From JAOUGY01 sp050329955 (GTDB taxonomy: Bacteria > Actinomycetota > Acidimicrobiia > Spongiisociales > ZC4RG35), in the NCBI GenBank assembly GCA_050329955.1, contig JBHJOH010000254.1, positions 1 through 5,672 on the forward strand: a DNA stretch of 5,672 nt. The letters run 5' to 3'. Shown here piece after piece: positions 1 through 5,672 of this stretch; the first letter of the stretch is position 1, and each line of letters begins with the position of its first letter. The notes beneath the pieces are model-generated. The model did no database searches, had not been told where the DNA came from, and worked only from the letters and a program-made list of their open reading frames with translations. The translations under genes were made by a program, and so were the position numbers.

Positions 1-180
1 ATCGCCATCGAAGATCAGCTCGGCCGCCGTCCAAGTGGCGACGCCGCCGCTCACCGACGACACGTAGAGCACCACCACCCGGGCCACTCCCGACTGGGCG
101 TCGGTGGCGGTGACCCGGAAGATGGCCTGGCCACCGGCGGCGTCTACCTCGACCAGGTCGATCGAGGGAGACGTGAAGTC
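1..180 (-). other. Ig-like domain, truncated by the window edge (residues 1831-1890)
   Basis: The chain reads DFTSPSIDLVEV (1831-1842), then QAIFRVTATDAQSGVARVVVLYV (1848-1870) and WTAAELIFDGD (1880-1890). This is the s-P-x-i-x-x-v, v-x-f-x-V-x-A-x-D-x-x-S-G-v-x-x-V-x-v-x-y pattern of bacterial Ig-like domains that follow secreted peptidases. The chain is still open at the left edge, so the domain and any C-terminal anchor are incomplete. Confidence 0.5.
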
Positions 181-3100
181 GACGGTGGCGACATCGTCGA
201 CGTCGGCGTAGTAGACGAGGCCGCTCATGCTGTCGAACAGTCGTTGAATCGGATCGCCACCAGCGTCGATGTACTGCCCGGCGATCAGGTTGACCCGCTG
301 CCTCTGGACAACCGCCGGCCCGACCGGCGAGGGGTTGACCTGACCGAAGGTGGTGACGTTGGCGAAGGTGGTCGGGAAGATCACCCCGGCGGTCTCGATC
401 TCGGGCTCGCGTCCGGTGCTGTCGATGGTGGACGGCCGGGCGAAAACGGCGTTGCCCGCCAACGTGTCGCGGCTCACCAGCCCGGTGAGCAGGGTGCCGG
501 TGCCGACCTTGCCGCCGACACCCACCTCGAGTCCGGTCAGCGGCTGGATCGGCCGCCAGTGGAGGAACTGGGTGCCATCGTCGGCCGACACGTAGGTGCC
601 ATCGGGGGTGGTGACGGTCTCGAACTCAGGGTTCACCGTGAACGGTGCGGACTCCAAACCGGTGGCCGGATCGGTGCCGATGGGGCCGGTGTCGGAGGCG
701 GGTACCTCGTTGACACCGGGGCCGCCGATCGTCCAGAACGGAAGACCGTACAGCGTGGCCTCTTCGATCGACTTCAGGTCGTAGACGCCGTACAGGCCGG
801 CCCGACCGAACTGGGTCTGCTTGGCCTCGACCAGCGCCTGACCGACGGTCAGGCTGCCGTCGAGCCGAGCGGCCAGGTTGGCCATGACCCGCTCGGAGAG
901 GGCGACGGTGGCGGTGTCGCCGTATCCGTATCCGGTGTTGCCGATGTAGATGGCGCGCAGGCCCCCGTACACCTCGGCCCAGTCCTCGGGTTGGTCGACA
1001 ACGCCGGCCGTTCCGTCGACGTTGAGTCCGCCGTGGCATCCCATGGTGAAGATGATCCGGTTGGCGAGGTCGAGACCACGAACGTCGTCGATGGTGAACA
1101 GGTCGTCTTCCGACGACGTGAGATTGCCTATCGCCGGAAGGGCCCGGTAGTGGTCGTAGTGGGCGTTGGGCGACAGGATGTCGGCGCCCGAGGCGAACTG
1201 GTTGGCCAGGTCGGCCCGGTCCCAGGTCTCGTTGATGAGGGCGTCGGCGTTGGCCTCTCCGACGATGGCGCTCAACGCCTCATCGATCTCCTCGGAACCG
1301 TCGGTGAGGAAGTCATAGCCGGCGGTGGCGGCCGAGCCGGGATCCAGCACACCCTCGTTGGCGATGAACGCCTCCAGGGCGCCGACGATCTGGGCGGGGG
1401 TCTCCACCAGTCGACCTACCGCCAGCTCGGGCAGATAGGCGAAGCGGTCCAACCAGGGGATCGGGTCGAGGTCGCCGTAGGGCGAGTCCGACAGGTAGTG
1501 GCTGGTCGAGTGGGCGCCGAACAGGGCGTTGTCGGCGAAGCCGTCTGTGTAGGTGGACTCGTTGGCGACCACGGTGGTGTCGGCGGCACGGTGGAAGGGC
1601 ACCATCTCGTCGGAGCCCACCACGGTCACATGCCGCAGCGACGGAACCTCCGCAGCCGTCTGCTGGATCCAGGCGGTGATCGCACCAACCACCCCGTTGG
1701 CACGGTTCGGGTCACACGGGTTCTGATCCCACGAGGAGAAGGCCGCCGCCACGCCGGGGATGTCGGCGATGTCGACCACCACCCCGTTGACGGCAACGCC
1801 GCCGTTGGCGTACGCCGCCACCGACGCCAGCGCCGAGTTCACGGCAGAGACGTCGCCGTGGATCGCCGCCATGCGGCCATCGTTGGTGAGGAAGATCGTC
1901 TGGGTTCCGGCGGGAACGGTCGGTGCCGCGCCGGCGACGAGCGCCGGGTAGGTGCGGGGGGTGCATTGATCGATGAGCGCTTCCTCGTCGAACACCACCC
2001 GAAGCACGTAGGGGCGGTCACTGACGGCACCGTTGTATCCGCTCACGTCGATCCGGTAGTCGTCGACATCGTCGCGGTCGAGCACCGAGAGGCTCTCGTT
2101 GGCGGTGCCCCGGTTGGTCGAGGCGTCGGCGACCGTCTCCCCATCGGCCGGGGAGGTGTCGGCCAGGACTTCGGGCCGCAAGGTCCCGTTTCCGGTGGCA
2201 TCGACCCCTTCGTCCTCGACCGGTACCCCTCCGAGCGGGATCGACCGCTCGGTGCCGTCACCCGAGACCGGCGCGGTGTCGGGCCGGTACAGGAAGGTGT
2301 CGACGTCGGCGTCGAGGGTGGAGAGGAACACCGTGACCCGGTTGCCCGGGCCGGGTCCGGGGATGACGTACCTGTCGGTTTCGCCCGGTTCAGCGATGTG
2401 CGCCACGTACAGGGTGTCGGGCGCGGTGACAACGGCGCCAGGCGCGATGGCCTGGACGACTGAGACCTCGTCCGAAACCACCTGAACTCCGTTGACGTCG
2501 GATTCGAACGTCACCGCCCCGAGCGTGTACCCGGGTAGCACCGAGTAGCCGACGGCGTAGTCACCGGTCTCGAGATCGGTCAGTTGGAACGTGAGCGTGG
2601 CACCGTCGACCGGGGGGTCGAGGAGTGGCGTTTCCACCAGGCCGCCCCCTTCCCCTTCGACGAAGAGGCGCGCCGAACCCGGCAGGTAGAGGAAGTCGGC
2701 GGGGATGTCGGCCACCACCGTCACGTCGCTTGGGAACGCCACCGAGAACTCGGTGCTGATGGCCAGGCTCTCCAACCCCGAGGCGCAGGCGCCGAAGGCG
2801 AAGCCGCAGGCGATGTCGCGTACTTCGATCTCCTCGATGGGGAATTCCTCCCAGGGAAGACCGGCGGCGAGCAGGGTGGCGGTGATGACCTCGCCCAGCG
2901 TGAGGCCATCGAGACGTCCAACCGAGCCGAGGAAGGCGATGTTGAGATGGTCGAGGACATCGGCGAGCGTGGCGTCACCGATGAGGTTGGCGGCCAGCGC
3001 CACGAACTGTCCCAGTGTCACCCCCTCGAGGATGGCGCCGATGGCGTAGGCGTCACCGAGGGTACCGGTGGCGCAATTCACCGGGCCGGCACAATCGACG

Positions 3101-5670
3101 ATCGAGGTGACTCCGGCGATCGAACCCAGCGGGATCGACCCGAGCGGGCTGGCGGTCAGATCGATCGAGCCCAGCGGAATCGAGCCGAGCGGGGTGCCGG
3201 CGATCGAGACCGCGCCCAGGTCGATCGATCCGAGCGGGATCGACCCCAACGGAATCGAACCGAGCGGGATCGACCCCAACGGGGTGGCATCGAGGCCGGT
3301 GCCGGCGGGAAGTCCGTCGGCCCATTCGGCGAGGGTGGTGTCGCCATCGCAGGGGACGGCGCTACTGGCGGCGCACACTTCACCCACCGGGATGGCTCCG
3401 AGCGGGATGGCACCCAGCGGGATCGAACCCAGCGGGCTGGCCGCCAGGTCCACCGAGCCGAGCTCGATGGCACCGAGCGGGATCCCCGACACGTCGATCG
3501 ATCCGAGCGGGATCGAACCCAGCGGAATCGAACCCAACGGAATCGAACCCAGCGGCGTGGCGGCGAGACCCGAGGCCTGCAGGAGGGCGACGTAGTTTGA
3601 CACGGTGGTGGTGAGCGGATCGATGCCGAGGGCGGCGCACGACTGGTCGTCACCGAGGGCGGCGTCGTGGAACGAGCAGAAATCTCCGCCCACGTCGATG
3701 GCGCCGAGCGGAATGGCACCGAGCGGAATCGAACCCAACGGAATCGACCCGAGCGGAATCGAGCCCAACGGAATCGAACCCAACGGGATCGACCCGAGGG
3801 GAATCGAACCCAACGGCACCGCCGCCAGGTCGCCGATCGAGCCGAGCGGGATGGCGCCGAGCGGCGCCTGTCTGACGTCGCCGATGGCGCCGAGCGGAAT
3901 CGAACCCAACGGGATCGACCCGAGGGGAATCGAGCCGAGTGGGATCGCCCCCAGCGGGATCGCCCCCAGCGGGATCGATCCAAGCGGAACGGCGGTGATG
4001 GAGCCTCCGCGGGCTTCGACATCGAGCACAGTCGAGGTGGCGGCGTCACAACCGGCCACACCGGCCGGGCATTCCAGCCCGAGCTCGGCGAGTGTCGCAC
4101 CGCCCAGGACGAGAGAGGCAAGCGACAGCGCACCCACCGAGGTCTTACCCAGATCCAGATCCTCGAGCGGGACGGTGGCGAGCACGTCGGGCGGGATCAC
4201 CGCCAGCGCCTGGGCGAGGGTGACGGTCTGCAACGGACGGAACTCGAGGGGGGTGCCGGCGAGCAGGCGGGCCCAGCCGCCCTCGATGACGAGGTCGGAC
4301 AACACCACGGTTCCCACCGAGTTGGTGGAGATCGCCCCGAGCGGAATCGACCCCAGCGGAATCGACCCGAGCGGCGCCCCGGCGATGCCGGTGTCATCGA
4401 GCGACACCCCTGCCACGGATTCGGCAGCCGCCAGCAGACGCTGCGTGGGAACGTTGGCCAGAGGGAGCGCAAAACCGGTGGGGACGGTGGGCGATGATGG
4501 CGTCACAGCCACATTGGTAACGGGCTCGCCGGTGGCGACCATCCGCCAGTCGAGCGACTCGAAGAAGTTGCCCAGGGGAATCTGGGTGCCCACGATTCCG
4601 AACCCTTCGCCGCCGTCGACGACGATCGAGATGGTGAATGCCGTGATGTCACCAGGCTGGATGGAGATGTCGCTGGGGTCGCCGGAGTCGAGCGGGTGGG
4701 AGATCTCGACCACCGACACCTCGGCGCCGACGATGCCGGCACCGGCACCGTCCTGTTGCGGGTCGGGGGTGAACTCCCCCACCTCGCCGTCGAATCGGCG
4801 GTCCACGAAGCCGGACTCCAGGCCGAAGGTGAGCATGTCGAAGCCACCGTCCAGGAGGATCGTGACCGCGAGATGGGCTTCCTCAACCGGGGTGAGGGCG
4901 GGAGCGATGATGCGCACGTAGAGGTTCTCATCGTCGTTGGCGAGCGACACCTGGCCGACGCCAGGGCCGATCACAACATCGATGGTGGCGGCGCCGTCCC
5001 ACTCGCCGGGGCTCGAGATGCCGTCGATAGTGGGCGAGGCGACGCCTTCGAACAGGGTGGAGGTGTTGACGGTGACGAGGCCGATGTCGCTTTCCAACTC
5101 GTCGGTGACGGTGTACTGGAACGACCCACCCGACTCGCCGGTCTCGTACTCGCAGCTCCCGAACGCGAACACGGTCCCACAGAACAAGACCGTCCCACCG
5201 TCGGCCGGGCCGACGCTTTCGATGCGAAGATCGTCGCCTTCGTCATCGAGGTCGTTGGCGAGCGGGAAAACCCGGATGAGCGTGTCGGCGGCTGCCGACA
5301 CCACGTCGTCGACGGCAACCGGTGGCGTGTTCCCCTCGCCACCCTGGGGCACTTCGATGGCGCCGATGTCGTTGCGGCCGCCCTGGGGGCGGAAGGTCCC
5401 GAGCTGGTCGACGCCCTCGAAGAACTCGGTGTCGCCGGCGTCGATCAGCGGGCTGTTGAACTGCGGGAAGCGCGCCGGTGGGAAGTAATCGACGCCGTTG
5501 AGCGGGTCGAGCAGCGGGTCGCCACCGCCGGTGATGTCGTTGCCCAGCGGTGTGATGGGACATACATCTTCGCTCTCGAAGAAGTTGAACCCCGTGCTCA
5601 GCAGGTAGTTCGACAGCGGCTCTTCGGTGCTGCCGGCACAGGCGGTACCGAACCCGCTGTTGTCGTTCCC
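1..5670 (-). CDS. Giant secreted multidomain protein with IPLGS pentapeptide arrays and a C25 (gingipain-type) cysteine peptidase; partial at both ends
   Basis: This minus-strand frame is open for 1890 consecutive codons and fills the window, so start, signal peptide, C-terminal anchor and stop are all outside it. Its translation is coherent throughout: beta-helix end (1-106), cadherin-like (114-205), CBM9/DOMON-like (208-382), pentapeptide repeat region (431-970), DUF11-like (971-1066), PPC-like (1083-1228), C25 peptidase (1253-1650), beta-rich segment and Ig-like domain (1656-1890). All are module types typical of exported proteins. By hand count there are about 245 Asp+Glu, about 51 Arg and only 4 Lys (509, 1617, 1633, 1721), giving a very acidic product. 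Codons end mostly in G or C, as expected for a high-GC actinobacterium. The role inferred is an extracellular protease carried on adhesive or structural modules. The reading frame is near certain; function beyond peptidase fold is inference. Neighbouring genes cannot be seen. Confidence 0.96.
181..705 (-). other. Unassigned beta-rich segment after the peptidase (residues 1656-1830)
   Basis: About 175 residues rich in Gly, Thr, Val and Pro, with no cysteine and one lysine (1721). Strand-like stretches include FETVTTPDGTYVSADD (1683-1698) and LEVGVGGKVGTGTLLTGLVS (1714-1733). QFLHWRPIQP (1701-1710) and QRVNLIAGQYI (1791-1801) are other recognisable landmarks. C25 peptidases are usually followed by an Ig-like domain, and a beta-sandwich would fit here. 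I recognise no specific family. Confidence 0.45.
721..1914 (-). other. C25 (gingipain-type) cysteine peptidase domain (residues 1253-1650)
   Basis: This is the presumed catalytic domain, a clan CD caspase-like fold cleaving peptide bonds outside the cell. Recognisable family landmarks, in order: strand TIFLTN (1258-1263); a Rossmann-type strand HVTVVGSDEMVPF (1347-1359); FADNAL (1378-1383); LSDSPYGDLDP (1393-1403); PELAVGRLVETPAQI (1414-1428), the highly characteristic p-e-x-a-V-G-R-l-p-x-x-x-x-e-i element; a His block NAHYDHY (1502-1508); strand IIFTMGCHGG (1539-1548) with candidate nucleophile Cys1545; and LYGLPFW (1641-1647), equivalent to the terminal l-f-G-D-P. His1504 and Cys1545 are 41 residues apart, comparable to the 33 in gingipain R. 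Oddities: His is followed by Tyr rather than the usual Gly, and a second His (1507) is an alternative catalytic residue. Activity is likely but unproven. Specificity cannot be read from the sequence. Confidence 0.85.
1987..2424 (-). other. PPC-like (bacterial pre-peptidase C-terminal) domain with an acidic insertion (residues 1083-1228)
   Basis: The pattern TLYVAHIAEPGETDRYVI (1086-1103) followed by NRVTVFLSTLDADVDTFLYRP (1110-1130) matches the e-x-d-x-Y-x-f and v-t-l-s-x-l-x-x-D-x-D-l-x-l strands of PPC jelly-roll domains that accompany secreted peptidases. The terminal strands appear at DDVDDYRIDVSGY (1200-1212) and YVLRVVF (1221-1227). Between them lie about 70 Asp/Glu/Gly/Thr-rich residues, including an isolated SIPLGG (1143-1148), so this is either one PPC domain with a large insertion or two incomplete copies. 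Its position just before the peptidase supports the call. Confidence 0.62.
2473..2760 (-). other. DUF11-like beta-sandwich domain (residues 971-1066)
   Basis: The segment contains the strand TVVADIPADFLYLPGSARL (984-1002), resembling the P-x-x-F-x-y-v-p-G-S-a core of DUF11-type repeats in surface proteins. LTFQLTDLETGDYAVGYSV (1026-1044) corresponds to the usual L-x-F-x-L-x-x-L-x-x-G strand pair. Length of about 95 residues fits. These domains are generally structural spacers. Assignment is by eye and moderate. Confidence 0.55.
2761..3120 (-). other. Leucine/alanine-rich segment with TLGD/TLGQ/TLAD/TLGE motifs (residues 851-970)
   Basis: After the last array the chain becomes rich in Ala and Leu and probably partly helical. 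It carries four T-L-A/G-D/E/Q motifs: TLGD (870-873), TLGQ (885-888), TLAD (901-904) and TLGE (924-927). Related copies occur earlier at 484-487, 526-529 and 779-782. Cysteine pairs Cys860/Cys866 and Cys955/Cys962 bracket the segment. I do not recognise a named family. It could be a divergent continuation of the pentapeptide coil or a helical module between the repeat stalk and the beta-sandwich that follows. Confidence 0.5.
3121..3285 (-). repeat. IPLGS pentapeptide array D (11 units in register, residues 796-850)
   Basis: Eleven units in unbroken five-residue register: TPLGS, three IPLGS, IDLGA, VSIAG, TPLGS, IPLGS, IDLTA, SPLGS, IPLGS; IAGVT (851-855) may be a twelfth. Eight are canonical. 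Cys860 and Cys866 follow, as in the other arrays. Its first units, preceded by GLDA, nearly copy the start of array C (preceded by GLAA), indicating duplication of a block larger than one pentapeptide. Confidence 0.94.
3379..3558 (-). repeat. IPLGS pentapeptide array C (12 units in register, residues 705-764)
   Basis: Twelve consecutive five-residue units keep perfect register: TPLGS, three IPLGS, IDVSG, IPLGA, IELGS, VDLAA, SPLGS, two IPLGA, IPVGE. Eight are canonical PLGS/PLGA. The degenerate ones retain a hydrophobic third residue, and VDLAA matches the classical pentapeptide-repeat consensus A(D/N)LXX closely. Cys766 and Cys774 come directly after. The array start closely resembles that of array D. 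Confidence 0.94.
3685..3990 (-). repeat. IPLGS pentapeptide array B (17 canonical units, residues 561-662)
   Basis: The largest array contains 17 PLGS or PLGA units: seven, then a six-residue spacer IGDVRQ (596-601), two units, a second six-residue spacer IGDLAA (612-617), eight units (618-657) and a degenerate last unit IDVGG. DNA units of 15 bp differ mostly at synonymous positions, with Leu as CTC, CTG or TTG, Ile as ATC or ATT and Gly in several codons, while Ser is almost always TCG. The only common residue change is Ser to Ala at position five. Cys665 and Cys678 follow immediately. Confidence 0.95.
4069..4173 (-). repeat. Degenerate pentapeptide run in five-residue register (residues 500-534)
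   Basis: Seven successive five-residue units can be laid out as VPLED, LDLGK, TSVGA, LSLAS, LVLGG, ATLAE, LGLEC, with Leu or Val at the third position of every one (502, 507, 512, 517, 522, 527, 532). No IPLGS consensus remains, but the period matches the neighbouring arrays. This suggests the same coil continues through this stretch. It ends at Cys534, the first cysteine of the pair Cys534/Cys541. The register is visible; the shared structure is inferred. Confidence 0.6.
4333..4377 (-). repeat. IPLGS pentapeptide array A (3 units, residues 432-446)
   Basis: Three consecutive units, APLGS-IPLGS-IPLGA, encoded by imperfect 15-bp repeats. It is the first and shortest of the four arrays and follows a linker running from the CBM9-like domain. 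It leads into the leucine-rich stretch 451-534. Confidence 0.93.
4525..5049 (-). other. CBM9/DOMON-like beta-sandwich domain (residues 208-382)
   Basis: The segment begins with PTIDGISSPGEWDGA (213-227), matching the T-I-D-G-x-x-x-x-x-E-W entry of CBM9-like and DOMON-like domains. It then has the strand NDDENLYVRI (245-254), equivalent to the conserved N-D-x-x-x-L-Y-V strand. Alternating hydrophobic strands follow, including HLAVTILLDGG (266-276) and TAFTISIVVDGG (344-355). In known families this fold binds carbohydrate or a small ligand; binding here is inferred. An isolated IPLGN (364-368) sits near its end, before the repeat region. Length of about 175 residues fits the family. Confidence 0.6.
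5056..5331 (-). other. Cadherin/Ig-like adhesion domain (residues 114-205)
   Basis: The domain opens with NTPPVAVDD (114-122), a signature of bacterial cadherin-like and Ig-like repeats of large surface proteins. It continues with PLANDLDDEGDDLRI (136-150), equivalent to the N-D-x-D-x-x-G-D-x-L calcium-associated stretch of such domains, and ends with FQYTVTD (184-190), the usual F-x-Y-T-V-x-D strand. Length of about 90 residues is normal. Cys164 and Cys173 lie close enough to pair. Only one copy is visible, although these domains usually occur in tandem. Calcium binding is inferred from the acidic stretch. Confidence 0.72.
5353..5670 (-). other. C-terminal end of a parallel beta-helix, choice-of-anchor Q type (residues 1-106)
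   Basis: Residues 73-80 read SPLIDAGD, followed by DQLGTFRPQGG (88-98) and NDIGAIE (100-106). This succession, an S-P-x-I-D-A-G-D motif then D-Q-x-G-x-x-R-P and D-I-G-A-x-E, closes the right-handed beta-helix in choice-of-anchor Q proteins. The preceding segment, with NYLLSTGFNF (21-30) and DPLLDPL (51-57), fits the final coils, where such proteins commonly carry an x-D-P-L-L motif. The main helix should therefore lie upstream, beyond the right edge. Cys11 and Cys37 may form a disulfide. Family assignment rests on motif recognition alone. Confidence 0.8.
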
Positions 5671-5672
5671 GT

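Noticed and set aside
721..1914. Caspase/metacaspase (C14) rather than C25 peptidase
   Set aside because: The A-V-G-R-L element, the S-D-S-P-Y-G-D-L-D segment and the terminal L-Y-G-L-P motif fit C25, and the D-x-x-D-G-T/H-G-x signatures of C14 are not seen. A distant clan CD relationship remains.
244..2463. 739-codon plus-strand open frame
   Set aside because: It is the codon-aligned antisense of the minus-strand gene. Its translation is Gly/Arg/Val-rich without domains, whereas the opposite strand encodes a recognisable C25 peptidase and PPC-like domain over the same DNA.
2584..3600. 338-codon plus-strand open frame with Arg/Asp/Glu-rich repeats (RDRPQRNRTE-like)
   Set aside because: Antisense shadow of arrays C and D and the adjacent segment; low-complexity and without independent support.
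3598..3600. In-line tga at the end of the 3541 row, and tag at 2536-2538, as possible gene ends
   Set aside because: They are stops only on the plus strand. In the real minus frame they read TCA (Ser691) and CTA (Leu), so the gene is not interrupted.
3121..3990. Possible CRISPR array or intergenic tandem repeat because of short regularly spaced repeats
   Set aside because: Units are contiguous 15-bp repeats without unique spacers, remain in frame and vary mainly at synonymous positions, so they are protein-coding.
3156..4133. 325-codon minus-strand frame rich in RWGRS/RWVRF repeats
   Set aside because: Out-of-frame shadow of the IPLGS arrays. Its Arg/Trp/Ser composition is implausible and it ends within the repeats.
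3605..4921. 438-codon plus-strand open frame with a GIEPNGIDPSG-type pentapeptide repeat
   Set aside because: The repeat arises because any 15-bp repeat reads as a pentapeptide in every open frame. The minus frame continues into coherent domains on both sides; this one does not.

Overview
The whole window lies inside one very long gene read on the minus strand. The minus frame whose codons occupy plus-strand triplets 1-3, 4-6 ... 5668-5670 has no stop codon across all 1890 codons, and neither end of the gene is present. I translated this frame codon by codon. Residue numbers below count from the right-hand edge (residue 1 = complement of 5668-5670; residue n ends at plus position 5673-3n). 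There is no intergenic DNA, promoter, ribosome binding site, terminator, RNA gene, CRISPR array or mobile element here.

The product is a giant extracellular multidomain protein. From N- to C-terminus the window holds: the C-terminal end of a parallel beta-helix of the choice-of-anchor Q type (residues 1-106); a cadherin/Ig-like domain opening with NTPPVAVDD (114-205); a CBM9/DOMON-like beta-sandwich (208-382); a repeat region of about 540 residues dominated by the pentapeptide I-P-L-G-S/A (about 431-970); a DUF11-like beta-sandwich (971-1066); a PPC-like (bacterial pre-peptidase C-terminal) domain (1083-1228); a gingipain-type C25 cysteine peptidase (about 1253-1650) with candidate catalytic His1504 and Cys1545; an unassigned beta-rich segment (1656-1830); and the start of another Ig-like domain (from 1831) that runs off the left edge.

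The most interesting part is the repeat region. It has 36 PLGS/PLGA units in four arrays. Degenerate units that keep the five-residue register (IDLTA, VDLAA, IELGS) look like classical pentapeptide repeats, A(D/N)LXX, which suggests a beta-solenoid. The arrays alternate with close cysteine pairs and T-L-A/G-D/E/Q motifs. Of 17 cysteines, 16 can be grouped into eight neighbouring pairs; the one left over is the predicted peptidase nucleophile.

Organism: GC is high, third positions are mostly G or C, and the protein is extremely acidic with almost no lysine. Together with the architecture this suggests a high-GC actinobacterium, perhaps of the marine or freshwater Acidimicrobiia type. That is inference; no taxonomic marker is present. 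The likely role is a secreted or surface-attached adhesin-protease: binding modules and a stiff repeat stalk displaying a peptidase. The substrate, the mode of secretion and any anchor lie outside what can be seen.
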